A stretch of 32,947 nt of DNA from NCBI GenBank assembly GCA_028709385.1, contig JAQVXD010000002.1:107721-140667 (forward strand), written 5' to 3'. Of this stretch, positions 18,464-26,746 are shown one piece after another. The stretch's first letter is position 1, and the number at the start of each line of letters is the position of its first letter. This DNA comes from Fermentimonas sp. (GTDB lineage Bacteria; Bacteroidota; Bacteroidia; Bacteroidales; Dysgonomonadaceae). The notes beneath the pieces are model-generated. The model was not told where the DNA came from, ran no database searches, and saw nothing but the letters and a program-made list of their open reading frames with translations. Position numbers and translations under genes: made by a program.

Positions 18464-19534
18464 ATGGTGAAGAAACTATATTCAATATATCTTCTGTTAT
18501 CAGTGATTGTCGTTGCAAATTCCTGTATGTCAACGGTAAAAATCACTTCTGTAGTGGAAAAAGATCCTAAAGGAGATTTTCTGCTTAAATGGGAGGTTAG
18601 CCCTGATCAGGAAGGTGATATAGATATTTACTCATCACTTTCTGATAGTTCCATAACAAGTTTTACTCCGGTTACCTCTACAAAAATAGCAAACCAGGTT
18701 TTGAAATTGAATCCCACAGGCTCCGGTCTCAGAGAATATTTCATATTGCGCACAGCAGGAGTTCAATCAGGTGTTGTTGCAAATCGGGTAATCGATATGA
18801 ATAATATTAAAAACTTCAGAGATATCGGAGGATATTTTACAACTGACGACAGACAAATTAAATGGGGGCAGATATACAGATCTGCAGACCTAAGCAGCGC
18901 CACACTTTATGACCAGGAGAAAATACGCAGACTGAATATTAAAACAATTATTGATTTCAGATCTGAAAAAACTTCTTCAAGATATCCTATATTAATACAT
19001 CCTTCTATAAGAAAAATTGCACTTCCTTTATCACCAATGGATGCTGATAAACTGGATGCTCAATTATTGGATGATGATTTTGACAGAAGCGATGCTATCA
19101 GATATGTTCAGGAATCATATGTTGATATTGTAGAAAATCATAAGGAGCAATTTGGTGAGATGTTTGATATTATGACAAATGATGCCAATTATCCTGTGTT
19201 ATTATCCGGATCTTTGGGAAAAGATGGAGTCGGTCTGGCATCATATTTTATTTTATATGCTATTGGTGTTCCGCAAGAATCTTTAGAGCAGGATTATATG
19301 TTGTCTAATAAACTAATCGACCCGGCGAAGTCTCAGATAGATGCGCAAAATCTTCCTGAAACACTGCAGGAGGCTGTTACGGCAATGCTTTCAGTAAACC
19401 GTGCATACCTTAATTATGTAACAGATCATATTAATAATAAATATGGGTCTGTAGATGCTTACCTCGAAAAAGAACTCAGAGTCACAAGCGGAAAAAGGAG
19501 CCTGTTAAGAAAATATCTTCTATATAATTTCTGA
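18464..19534 (+). CDS. Lipoprotein of the Y_phosphatase3 family lacking the catalytic Cys and Arg (pseudophosphatase)
   Basis: From the ATG at 18464 the 356-residue product has a lipoprotein signal (VANSC, Cys21). An ATG two codons earlier is possible. Residues 25-105 look like a beta-sandwich domain. From about 110 the tyrosine/serine phosphatase fold is clear: NFRDIGGYFTTDDRQIKWGQ, IYRSADLSS, IKTIIDFRSE. At the P-loop, where active relatives read HCxxGKDRTG, this protein reads SGSLGKDGVG (248-257): the nucleophilic Cys is Gly249 and the phosphate-binding Arg is Gly255. GKD is kept. The fold is otherwise complete, with no frameshift, so it is probably a binding or scaffolding protein on the envelope and not a hydrolase. 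Ligand unknown. Confidence 0.85.
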   Translation: MVKKLYSIYLLLSVIVVANSCMSTVKITSVVEKDPKGDFLLKWEVSPDQEGDIDIYSSLSDSSITSFTPVTSTKIANQVLKLNPTGSGLREYFILRTAGVQSGVVANRVIDMNNIKNFRDIGGYFTTDDRQIKWGQIYRSADLSSATLYDQEKIRRLNIKTIIDFRSEKTSSRYPILIHPSIRKIALPLSPMDADKLDAQLLDDDFDRSDAIRYVQESYVDIVENHKEQFGEMFDIMTNDANYPVLLSGSLGKDGVGLASYFILYAIGVPQESLEQDYMLSNKLIDPAKSQIDAQNLPETLQEAVTAMLSVNRAYLNYVTDHINNKYGSVDAYLEKELRVTSGKRSLLRKYLLYNF

Positions 19535-19573
19535 TTTTTTTATCTACTCTGCTTCTTATTCAATTTATTTTCA

Positions 19574-19581
19574 TACCTTTG
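19574..19581 (+). promoter_or_regulatory. -7 promoter element of the DEAD-box helicase gene, with a leader of about 190 bases
   Basis: TACCTTTG is a perfect TAnnTTTG. The start codon is at 19779, leaving an untranslated leader of roughly 190 bases. Long leaders are a known feature of cold-shock RNA helicase genes, where they control message stability and translation. No protein frame is seen in the leader. Confidence 0.5.
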
Positions 19582-19778
19582 CAGCCGTTTTAAAAAAGGG
19601 TGTTTAAAAAAGTCGCAATATAAAACGGGGTTATCTTAACATTCAACTATATATTTATCAAACAAATAATCAGCGCCCTTCAAACACTAATCGTAATTGA
19701 GTTTTCTCTCATCTTTATAAATGACTGGCTATGTGGAGTAAAGAGAAATATCAATACCCACAAATTAATTTATAAAAA

Positions 19779-21521
19779 ATGAGCGAATTTAAAAAACTGG
19801 GTGTTTCACCCGAGATAGCGCAGGCTCTGACAGAGTTGGGCTACGAACAACCAATGCCCGTGCAAACAGAGGTAATACCTCAGTTGTTAAATCAAACAAG
19901 GAATATAATTGCACTTGCACAAACAGGGACAGGCAAAACGGCAGCTTTTGGTATACCAATTATCCAGAAGACTGTAATAAAAGACCTTTCACCACAGACA
20001 TTAATCCTTTGTCCCACCAGAGAGCTGTGTCTTCAGATTGCAGGAGATCTTGCAGACTATTCAAAATATGTGGAAGATATAAAAATTCTACCTGTTTATG
20101 GCGGATCAAGTATAGAAAGTCAGATACGAACTCTCAAAAGGGGTGTTCATATTATTGTGGCTACTCCCGGTAGATTATTAGACCTTATAAAGCGTAAGAC
20201 TGTTTCTCTTTCAAATGTACATACTGTTGTACTTGATGAAGCGGATGAAATGCTTAATATGGGATTCACAGAGGATCTTAATGAAATACTTTCGTATGTA
20301 CCTGAAAATAGGAGTATGCTTCTGTTTTCAGCTACAATGCCAAAAGAAATTCAGAGAATTACAGGCAAATATATGAAAGACCCGATGGAAATAACTATCG
20401 GCAGAAAAAATGAGGGAGCGCAAAATGTACGACATATCTATTATGTGGTACATGCTAAAGACAGATATCTTGCACTAAAGAGAATAGTTGACTATTACCC
20501 TAATATATACGGAATCATATTCTGCAGAACCCGAAAAGATACTCAGGAAATTGCAGATAAGCTCATGCAGGATGGTTATGATGCAGATTCACTGCATGGT
20601 GATCTTTCTCAGGCTCAGCGCGATCTGGTAATGAGTAAATTCAGAAACCATAATCTTCAGTTGCTTGTTGCAACAGATGTTGCAGCACGCGGACTTGATG
20701 TAGATGATGTATCACATATAATTAATTACAGTCTGCCTGATGATACCGAAAGTTATACACACAGAAGCGGAAGAACCGGCAGGGCAGGAAAAGCAGGGAC
20801 CTCTATATCTATAATTCATACAAAAGAGAGAGGTAAAATTTTACAAATTGAGAAACAGATTAATAAGGAGTTCGAAAAGCGTGAGATTCCTAAAGGAGAT
20901 GTTATCTGTGAAAAGCAACTTTTCAATTTTGTTGATAAAATTGAGAAAGTAAAGGTAAATGAAGAGGAGATTGAGCGTTTACTGCCATCAATATTTCGTA
21001 AGCTCGAATGGCTGGAAAAAGAAGACATAATTAAACGTATTGTATCACTGGAATTTAACCGACTGATTGAATACTATCAGGAAGCTGAAGAGATTTATGA
21101 ACCGGATGATGCTTATTCAAGAAGAGGTAAGGGCGAACGTGGGCGACAGACTAACAGGAATGGGAATGTATCACGTGAACCTGAAAAAGGTTATTCCAGG
21201 TTATTTATTAATGTGGGAAAAATGGATGGTATCAACCCTGCTGTGTTAATGGGTTTCATAAACGAGAATGTTAAAGGAAAAGTTCCAATCGGGAAAATAG
21301 ATCTGATGAGAAACTTCTCATTCTTCGAAGTTCCTGAAGATGTTGCACCTAAGGTAGTAAGCACATTTAAAGGAATGCATCTTGAAGATAGGAAGTTATT
21401 AGTACAGTTTGCACAGGACGCTGAAAGTAATAATTCCAAAAAAAGTTTCGGGAGAAAAAAAGAGGAGAGCTATGGTTTCGGTAAGAACAAGAAAAAGAAG
21501 GGAAAAAAGCAAAGATATTGA
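19779..21521 (+). CDS. deaD: DEAD-box ATP-dependent RNA helicase, DeaD/CsdA type
   Basis: This enzyme unwinds RNA duplexes in ribosome assembly and at low temperature. The 580-residue protein has all core motifs: Q motif region GYEQPMPVQ (21-29), Walker A AQTGTGKT (47-54), PTREL (79-83), TPGR (129-132), DEAD (153-156), SAT (184-186), ATDVAARGLD and HRSGRTGRAG. The C-terminal part has the DbpA-type RNA-binding domain (YSRLFINVGKMDGINP to LLVQFAQDA, about 466-545), which separates DeaD-like proteins from RhlE. A very basic tail ends GKKQRY. It is followed by a strong intrinsic terminator and appears to be a single-gene unit. The choice between deaD and dbpA names rests only on overall length and layout. 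Confidence 0.96.
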   Translation: MSEFKKLGVSPEIAQALTELGYEQPMPVQTEVIPQLLNQTRNIIALAQTGTGKTAAFGIPIIQKTVIKDLSPQTLILCPTRELCLQIAGDLADYSKYVEDIKILPVYGGSSIESQIRTLKRGVHIIVATPGRLLDLIKRKTVSLSNVHTVVLDEADEMLNMGFTEDLNEILSYVPENRSMLLFSATMPKEIQRITGKYMKDPMEITIGRKNEGAQNVRHIYYVVHAKDRYLALKRIVDYYPNIYGIIFCRTRKDTQEIADKLMQDGYDADSLHGDLSQAQRDLVMSKFRNHNLQLLVATDVAARGLDVDDVSHIINYSLPDDTESYTHRSGRTGRAGKAGTSISIIHTKERGKILQIEKQINKEFEKREIPKGDVICEKQLFNFVDKIEKVKVNEEEIERLLPSIFRKLEWLEKEDIIKRIVSLEFNRLIEYYQEAEEIYEPDDAYSRRGKGERGRQTNRNGNVSREPEKGYSRLFINVGKMDGINPAVLMGFINENVKGKVPIGKIDLMRNFSFFEVPEDVAPKVVSTFKGMHLEDRKLLVQFAQDAESNNSKKSFGRKKEESYGFGKNKKKKGKKQRY

Positions 21522-21527
21522 TAATGT

Positions 21528-21554
21528 AAAACGGGGCAGACGCTCCGTTTTTTT
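21528..21554 (+). terminator. Intrinsic terminator of the DEAD-box helicase gene
   Basis: AAAACGGGGC pairs with GCTCCGTTTT (one G-U) around an AGAC loop and is followed by a run of seven T. It begins six bases after the stop codon. Confidence 0.9.
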
Positions 21555-21567
21555 ATTGACTTAAAAC

Positions 21568-21606
21568 TTAACAATAATGTAACTGTTGCTTAACAGGTTT
21601 GTAACA
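21568..21606 (+). promoter_or_regulatory. Four-copy 11-base-period repeat (Pho-box-like) upstream of the TonB-dependent receptor
   Basis: TTAACA (21568), GTAACT (21579), TTAACA (21590) and GTAACA (21601) start at exact 11-base steps, i.e. hexamers separated by five bases. This is the layout of PhoP boxes in Bacillus (TTAACA repeats) and of PhoB boxes in general. A promoter-like CCTTTG (TTTG at 21620-21623) follows 19 bases after the start of the last copy. The same array precedes the gene at 26274. Confidence 0.6.
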
Positions 21607-21652
21607 TTTATAATAGACCTTTGTGCCGTAAAATACTATTAATATTAATTTT

Positions 21653-24361
21653 GTGGCATATAGATTTGTAATTTCAAAACTGTCCGTATTATTGTTTCTT
21701 CTTGCTGTTTCGTTTACTTCAATAGCACAGACAGGTATAATCAAAGGAAAAATAACAGATGCAAAGACCAACGAACCTCTTATTGGTGCATCTGTACTGG
21801 TTGAGGGAACAACTAACGGAGCTGCGGCCGACTTAGACGGTAATTATGTAATTCAGAACGTTGCAGCTGGTACTCACACTCTTATAGTTTCTTATGTTTC
21901 ATATAATCAACAAACACACAGTGGGGTTGTAGTAGAAAGTAACAAAGAAACTGTTCTCGATTTTGAGCTGTCTTCTGATGAGATTAGTCTCCAGGAGGTG
22001 GAAATTGTTGCACGAGTGAATCGCGAAAGCGAGAATATTCTTCTGATGGAGCAACGCCAGGCACTTGTTTCAACTCAAGCTGTAGGTTCGCGTGAGCTTT
22101 CACGAAAAGGTATTGGTGACGCTAAGGCAGCAGTTGCGCAGATTTCCGGCATTTCACGTCAGGAAGGAGTAAAGAATGTTTTCGTAAGAGGTCTTGGAGA
22201 CCGATATAATGCCACCCTTCTTAACGGTTTCCCAATTCCTTCTGAAGATCCTGAATATAAAAACATTGCACTTGAGTTTTTTGGTACTGATATTATTCAG
22301 AATATTGGTGTAAACAAGGTTTTCAGCGGAAGTAGTTATTCTGATGTAGGAGGCGCTGTAATTGATATATCATCAAAAGAGCTATTAAATGATTATGAGC
22401 TTGTAGTTGATCTGTCAGGAGGTTTGAACAGTGCAGCCGTCGGGAAAGATTTTCTCAGGCAGGATGGTTCAGATTATTTTGGATTTGCGAACAATAACAG
22501 ACCTTCAGATAATCAATATGATTTTGCTAATAGCCTTGATCCGGGTGAGGTTTCGCTTCCAATGAATCACAGTTACGGTTTATCCGGAGGTAAATCCTTT
22601 AAACTGGGGAAAAATAAAAATCCTCTTTCCTTTTATGGGGTAGCTTCTCATAGTACTGATTACTCATATACAGAGGAAATTGTTCGCAATGCTAACACAA
22701 TCGGAAATATCTGGCAAGATCAGAATGGTGACAAGTATTCTCAGAATACAAATCAGCTGCTTTTGAGTAATTTAATGTTCGGCATAAACAAAAAGCACAA
22801 TCTTCATTATAATTTTATGCTGATTCATGCAAATGACCAGTCTGTAGGTAGCTACAGCGGACTCAATTCAGAACGTCATCAGGGAGCTCTTGACGACATG
22901 GGTATTGTAATAAGGCAGCAGACTAATGATAATCTCCTTATTGTAAATCAACTTATGACGGACTGGCTTCTGACAAATTCGCTTAAGCTGGATGCAGGAA
23001 TTTCTTACAATACAGTTAAAGGACTTGAGCCTGACCGTCGAGAAAACTATTTTTCGCTTGCCGAAAATGATACCTACAATCTTACAAGGAGTAACAGGAA
23101 TAAAAGATTCTTTTCTGAGCTTAAAAACAGAGATATAATTCCGAAAGTTGCATTAACATACAGCCTGTTAGACCGTTTTGGATCTGAAAACTCAAATTTA
23201 TCAATCGGGTATACCGGTCGTTTTGTAAATGACGAGTTTAAAGCTGTGGAATATAATTTCAGTCCTCTTGGTATGCCTCCATTTTCTATTGAAGGTCTTT
23301 CTCTTGACGAATTATACGAAAACAGCCTCAGTAACGGCACATTAAGCATGACTACCGGGAGAACTAACTCTTACGATGTTTCTAAAAATATTCATTCAGT
23401 GTTTGGAGAAGCTTCTTATCAGCTTACTCAAAATCTTACTGCAAATATCGGTTTAAGAATGGATAAGGTAGATCTATCGGTATCTTATGATGTTGCTCAT
23501 ACAACTGCCGGAGAAGTAGCCATAGATACAGCTTATTTTCTTCCAAGCTTAAACCTGAAATATGATTTAAACGATAAAAACAGTTTACGATTAGGGACAA
23601 GTAAAACATACACTTTACCTCAATCAAAAGAGATTTCTCCTTATCAGTATGTAAGTATTTCTTTTGCAAGCCAGGGTAACCCTAACATTAAACTATCAGA
23701 CAATTATAATATTGATCTTAAGTGGGATTATTATTTGAGTCCAGGTGAACTACTGTCTGTAACCGGGTTTTATAAATATATCGAAAGACCAATCGGACGA
23801 GTGGATCAAGCCAATTCTGCAGGATTGCTTACTTATGACAATATCAGCGATCATGCTGTTGTAGGAGGAATCGAATTCGAATTAAGAAAGAATATTTTCA
23901 ATCGCTTTGATACACCACGTGAACGAATGAACAGGTTATCGGTTGGATTAAATGCATCATATATTCATACTGATATGCTGCTGGATATTTTAAATACTGA
24001 GCCAAGAAACAGTGGTCTTGAAGGCGCATCTCCTCTTCTTACAAATGCAGATATCTCTTATCACTACACTCAAGGAGAGAAAAACTTTGTTGCTTCACTG
24101 ATTTTAAATTATTTCAGCGACCGCATTCATACAGTTGGTGCAACAGGTTTTAAAGATATAATGGAAGAGGGTGTACCAACGCTGAATTTTGCTGCTACAT
24201 ACAGTTTAAACAGACATTTATCCCTTAAGCTTAATGCATCTAATCTTCTAAATTCAGCTTACAGGTTATCAAGGGAAAGCAGTGTCTCTGACGATAAAGT
24301 AATTCTTAACGAATTTAAGAAAGGTCAAAATATTAGTCTTGGTATTAGTTATGAGTTTTAA
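21653..24361 (+). CDS. TonB-dependent outer-membrane receptor
   Basis: The 902-residue protein starts at a GTG, the only start that keeps the signal peptide and follows the nearest upstream in-frame stop at 21629. The signal peptide ends near SIAQ. Residues 28-110 form a carboxypeptidase-regulatory-like domain (GIIKGKITDAKTNEPLIGA). The plug follows (about 130-240), with VAQISGISRQEGVKNVFVRGLGDRYNATLLNGFPIP and VFSGSSYSDVGGAVIDISSKEL as separate recognisable segments. The rest is a beta-barrel ending in ISYEF. It is not of the SusC class and has no SusD beside it; instead a lipoprotein gene follows by 48 bases. The upstream Pho-box-like array suggests phosphate-responsive expression, and so uptake of phosphate or a phosphorylated compound, but the substrate is unproven. 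Confidence 0.93.
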   Translation: MAYRFVISKLSVLLFLLAVSFTSIAQTGIIKGKITDAKTNEPLIGASVLVEGTTNGAAADLDGNYVIQNVAAGTHTLIVSYVSYNQQTHSGVVVESNKETVLDFELSSDEISLQEVEIVARVNRESENILLMEQRQALVSTQAVGSRELSRKGIGDAKAAVAQISGISRQEGVKNVFVRGLGDRYNATLLNGFPIPSEDPEYKNIALEFFGTDIIQNIGVNKVFSGSSYSDVGGAVIDISSKELLNDYELVVDLSGGLNSAAVGKDFLRQDGSDYFGFANNNRPSDNQYDFANSLDPGEVSLPMNHSYGLSGGKSFKLGKNKNPLSFYGVASHSTDYSYTEEIVRNANTIGNIWQDQNGDKYSQNTNQLLLSNLMFGINKKHNLHYNFMLIHANDQSVGSYSGLNSERHQGALDDMGIVIRQQTNDNLLIVNQLMTDWLLTNSLKLDAGISYNTVKGLEPDRRENYFSLAENDTYNLTRSNRNKRFFSELKNRDIIPKVALTYSLLDRFGSENSNLSIGYTGRFVNDEFKAVEYNFSPLGMPPFSIEGLSLDELYENSLSNGTLSMTTGRTNSYDVSKNIHSVFGEASYQLTQNLTANIGLRMDKVDLSVSYDVAHTTAGEVAIDTAYFLPSLNLKYDLNDKNSLRLGTSKTYTLPQSKEISPYQYVSISFASQGNPNIKLSDNYNIDLKWDYYLSPGELLSVTGFYKYIERPIGRVDQANSAGLLTYDNISDHAVVGGIEFELRKNIFNRFDTPRERMNRLSVGLNASYIHTDMLLDILNTEPRNSGLEGASPLLTNADISYHYTQGEKNFVASLILNYFSDRIHTVGATGFKDIMEEGVPTLNFAATYSLNRHLSLKLNASNLLNSAYRLSRESSVSDDKVILNEFKKGQNISLGISYEF

Positions 24362-24409
24362 AAATACAGAATACATAAAATAATACTATTTATTCAATTA
24401 ATTATCAAC

Positions 24410-25564
24410 ATGATGAAAAAAGTTTTATTTGGTTTTTTAATGTTTGCAGCGATGATGACACCGTTTGTGTTAACATCCTGTGATGATGATACGGATGAAA
24501 AAGAAGTTCCTAAAGAAGAAGATAAGGAATTAGTAGGTACAATTGCAGAGGCTAGAACCCTTGATGCAAGTGTTGAATATTTATTAACCGGTCCGGTTAT
24601 TATTCAAGATGGTGGTACATTAAATATTCCCGCAGGAACTGTGATAAAAGCAGAAGAGGGATTTGATAAGTATATTCTTGTACTAAGAGGCGGTAAAATT
24701 AATATTAACGGTACAGCAGCTGCTCCTGTTACTATTACTGCTGATAAAGACAATGCCACACAGGGTCACTGGGGAGGACTTATCATAAATGGTAAAGCTC
24801 CACTTGCAGGCGGTACAGAAGGTGCAACTGAGATTAATGCTGATCATAAGTACGGTGGATCAGTCGCTAATGACAACTCAGGTTCAATTACTTACCTGAA
24901 ACTTGAATATACAGGTGCCCGTTCTGACGCTGATGTTGAGCATAACGGTCTTACTTTAAACGGTGTAGGTAACGGTACTAAAATTGAGAATGTTTTCATT
25001 CCTTATGGTGCAGATGATGCTGTTGAATTCTTCGGTGGTTCAGTTAATGTTAAGAACCTTCTTGCGGTAGATCCTGATGATGATATGTTCGATTTTACAC
25101 AAGGTTACAGCGGTACACTGGAGAATGCTTATGGAGTCTGGCAAACGGGATATGTAAGTTCCGAATCAGATCCACGCGGAATTGAAGCTGATGGAAACCT
25201 GGATGGTAACAATCCAGTTCAAACCGGCCAGTCTGATTTCACTGTTAAAAATATGACAATCGATCTTCGACTTGCAGTAAGTACAGAAGAGGGTAAATAT
25301 ATGCACGACGTCATTAAAGTTCGCCGTGGTGCTAAAGCTACTATCCAAAATGCATTGGTTATCGGCCAGGGTCAGGCAAAAGATCTAATCGATGTGAAAG
25401 ACGGCAAAGGTAATGGTGATCCTGAAACAACTATCAGCATTACAAATAAACTAACAACTGCTATTACCGGAGAAAAGATTAACGGTACAGCTTTAGTAAC
25501 TGAAGCAGAAGCAAACACTGGTTGTGCAACTGATATATTCAGCTGGACAGGTTATGAATTCTAA
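24410..25564 (+). CDS. Surface lipoprotein partner of the TonB-dependent receptor, beta-helix-like
   Basis: The 384-residue protein has a lipoprotein signal with Cys24, followed by DDDTDEKE, an acidic stretch typical of Bacteroidota surface export. The mature part is rich in short strands with Gly/Asn turns: LNIPAGTVIKAE, LVLRGGKININGTAAAPVTITAD, HWGGLIINGKAPL and LKLEYTGARSDADVEHNGLTL. These are the marks of a right-handed parallel beta-helix. Proteins of this layout recur beside TonB-dependent receptors in Bacteroidota, and I infer a ligand-capturing role at the surface. It probably shares a transcript with the receptor and ends at the terminator 29 bases downstream. I know of no assigned function for the family. 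Confidence 0.82.
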   Translation: MMKKVLFGFLMFAAMMTPFVLTSCDDDTDEKEVPKEEDKELVGTIAEARTLDASVEYLLTGPVIIQDGGTLNIPAGTVIKAEEGFDKYILVLRGGKININGTAAAPVTITADKDNATQGHWGGLIINGKAPLAGGTEGATEINADHKYGGSVANDNSGSITYLKLEYTGARSDADVEHNGLTLNGVGNGTKIENVFIPYGADDAVEFFGGSVNVKNLLAVDPDDDMFDFTQGYSGTLENAYGVWQTGYVSSESDPRGIEADGNLDGNNPVQTGQSDFTVKNMTIDLRLAVSTEEGKYMHDVIKVRRGAKATIQNALVIGQGQAKDLIDVKDGKGNGDPETTISITNKLTTAITGEKINGTALVTEAEANTGCATDIFSWTGYEF

Positions 25565-25593
25565 TTTTGTTCACTCGTACTAAATTATATTTT

Positions 25594-25629
25594 AAAAAGT
25601 GTCCAGGTTAAATATACGGGCACTTTTTT
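25594..25629 (+). terminator. Terminator of the receptor-lipoprotein operon
   Basis: AAAAAGTGTCC (25594-25604) pairs with GGGCACTTTTT (25618-25628), with one G-U pair, around a 13-base loop, and the right arm runs into six T. It lies about 30 bases after the lipoprotein stop codon. Confidence 0.75.
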
Positions 25630-25632
25630 CAG

Positions 25633-25640
25633 TATATTTG
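25633..25640 (+). promoter_or_regulatory. -7 promoter element of the MORN-repeat gene
   Basis: TATATTTG is a perfect TAnnTTTG located 32 bases upstream of the ATG and directly after the preceding terminator. No 11-base repeats precede it, so this gene seems outside the Pho-like group. Confidence 0.5.
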
Positions 25641-25671
25641 TCATGTACGTTTAATTTTAACTGATGATATT

Positions 25672-26157
25672 ATGTTTAAAAAAATATGCACATTAACATT
25701 CCTGCTAGCCATGGTGATGGTATTACCTGCACAGGAACCGCAGAAAACAACGCAGCTGTATCAAACAGACGGTATTTATTATCGTGACAGGAATCAAACT
25801 GAGCTTTTTACAGGTGATTATCGTGAATATTACGATAACAATACCTTAAAACTTGAGATGCAGATCAGAAATGGTCTTATTGAGGGTCCTTATATTGTTT
25901 TCTACGAAAACAGAAAACCTCAGGAAGTCAGATCTTATAAGGATGGCAAACTTCATGGCATTTGGCGATCATATGATGTGTCAGGTCAACTTATTTCAGA
26001 AGCAGAGTACCGTAACGGAGCAAAACACGGTACTTGGCGTATATGGGACGAACTGGGAACTCAGAGATATGAGATGAACTACTACAATGGCGACAAGACA
26101 GGAATTTGGCGTATGTGGGACGAGAATGGTGAACTTATAGATGAAAAGAGGTATTAA
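25672..26157 (+). CDS. Secreted MORN-variant-repeat (YwqK-like) protein
   Basis: The 161-residue product has a signal peptide ending around LPAQ. The rest consists of MORN-variant repeats of about 23 residues, with the cores TGDYREYYDN, EGPYIVFYEN, HGIWRSYDVSGQL, HGTWRIWDELGTQ and TGIWRMWDENGEL. Such repeats form extended beta hairpins. The family is often annotated as YwqK antitoxin, but no toxin gene is adjacent and the signal peptide argues for an envelope role. Likely a periplasmic or surface binding protein with no known ligand. Confidence 0.85.
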   Translation: MFKKICTLTFLLAMVMVLPAQEPQKTTQLYQTDGIYYRDRNQTELFTGDYREYYDNNTLKLEMQIRNGLIEGPYIVFYENRKPQEVRSYKDGKLHGIWRSYDVSGQLISEAEYRNGAKHGTWRIWDELGTQRYEMNYYNGDKTGIWRMWDENGELIDEKRY

Positions 26158-26172
26158 ATCACTGTAATTATT

Positions 26173-26222
26173 GTAACTTAAACTTAACAAAAACTTCACA
26201 GTTTCGTAACAGGTTTACAACA
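26173..26222 (+). promoter_or_regulatory. Five-copy 11-base-period repeat (Pho-box-like) upstream of the small secreted protein gene
   Basis: GTAACT (26173), TTAACA (26184), TTCACA (26195), GTAACA (26206) and ACAACA (26217) start at exact 11-base steps. The third and fourth copies are closest to the TonB receptor array, including the shared AACAGGTTT segment. A TACCTTTG element follows at 26233-26240. Confidence 0.6.
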
Positions 26223-26232
26223 ATTATGTACT

Positions 26233-26240
26233 TACCTTTG
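26233..26240 (+). promoter_or_regulatory. -7 promoter element downstream of the 11-base repeats
   Basis: TACCTTTG is a perfect TAnnTTTG. Its TTTG lies 20 bases after the start of the last repeat, nearly the same distance as at the TonB receptor (19). The -33 region is weak, as expected for an activator-dependent promoter. Confidence 0.6.
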
Positions 26241-26273
26241 TGTGAATTAAACAATTAAAAGTATAATAATCTG

Positions 26274-26636
26274 ATGAAAACTGTTTTAGTTCTTGCAGCA
26301 TCGTTGCTGATTTCAGTTACTGCTTTTGCAGAAACAAATAAAAGCAACAACAAAAAAGAAAAGGAAAGCGAGTCGGTTGCCCTTGTAGAAAATGTAAATA
26401 CGTTACAACTTTCGGGATCTGTTGTAGATGAAAAGAACAAAGAAACACTTGCAGGTGCAACAATAGTGGTAGACGGTAAGAAATATTACTCTGATTTAGA
26501 TGGTAATTTTTTTATAAGTGATGTAACTCCCGGAAAATACCAAATGGTTGTAGAATTAATTTCTTACGAACCGGTATCTTTAGAAGTAGTTCTTAATAAA
26601 AATCAAAATTTAAACATCGGTTTACTTCAAAAATAA
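26274..26636 (+). CDS. Small secreted protein with a single carboxypeptidase-regulatory-like domain
   Basis: The 120-residue product has a signal peptide (cleavage near AFAE), a low-complexity linker rich in Asn, Lys and Glu (21-38) and one carboxypeptidase-regulatory-like beta domain (LSGSVVDEKNKETLAGATI to VSLEVVLNKNQNLNI, about 46-116). This domain is the same type as the N-terminal extension of the TonB receptor encoded 4.6 kb upstream, but here it stands alone. It is expressed from a promoter with the same 11-base repeat array as that receptor, so both probably answer to one regulator. It might interact with the receptor or its TonB partner; that is inference only. Confidence 0.82.
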   Translation: MKTVLVLAASLLISVTAFAETNKSNNKKEKESESVALVENVNTLQLSGSVVDEKNKETLAGATIVVDGKKYYSDLDGNFFISDVTPGKYQMVVELISYEPVSLEVVLNKNQNLNIGLLQK

Positions 26637-26675
26637 TTTTACTCAACTTATATCTGAAGTAATTTTCTAGAAATA

Positions 26676-26710
26676 AAATAGCCCCTTCTGCTTTTGCAGT
26701 GGGGCTATTT
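26676..26710. terminator. Bidirectional terminator between convergent genes
   Basis: AAATAGCCCC pairs with GGGGCTATTT, with an inner CTGC/GCAG stem and a TTTT loop. A-rich and T-rich flanks allow it to serve both the plus-strand small secreted protein gene and the minus-strand phosphate transporter gene. Confidence 0.85.
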
Positions 26711-26746
26711 GCTATATAAATTTAACTCTGTTTGTTATCTACAGAT

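Noticed and set aside
25672..26157. Antitoxin role for the YwqK-like MORN-repeat protein
   Set aside because: It has a signal peptide and no neighbouring toxin gene; the antitoxin name is an annotation convention.
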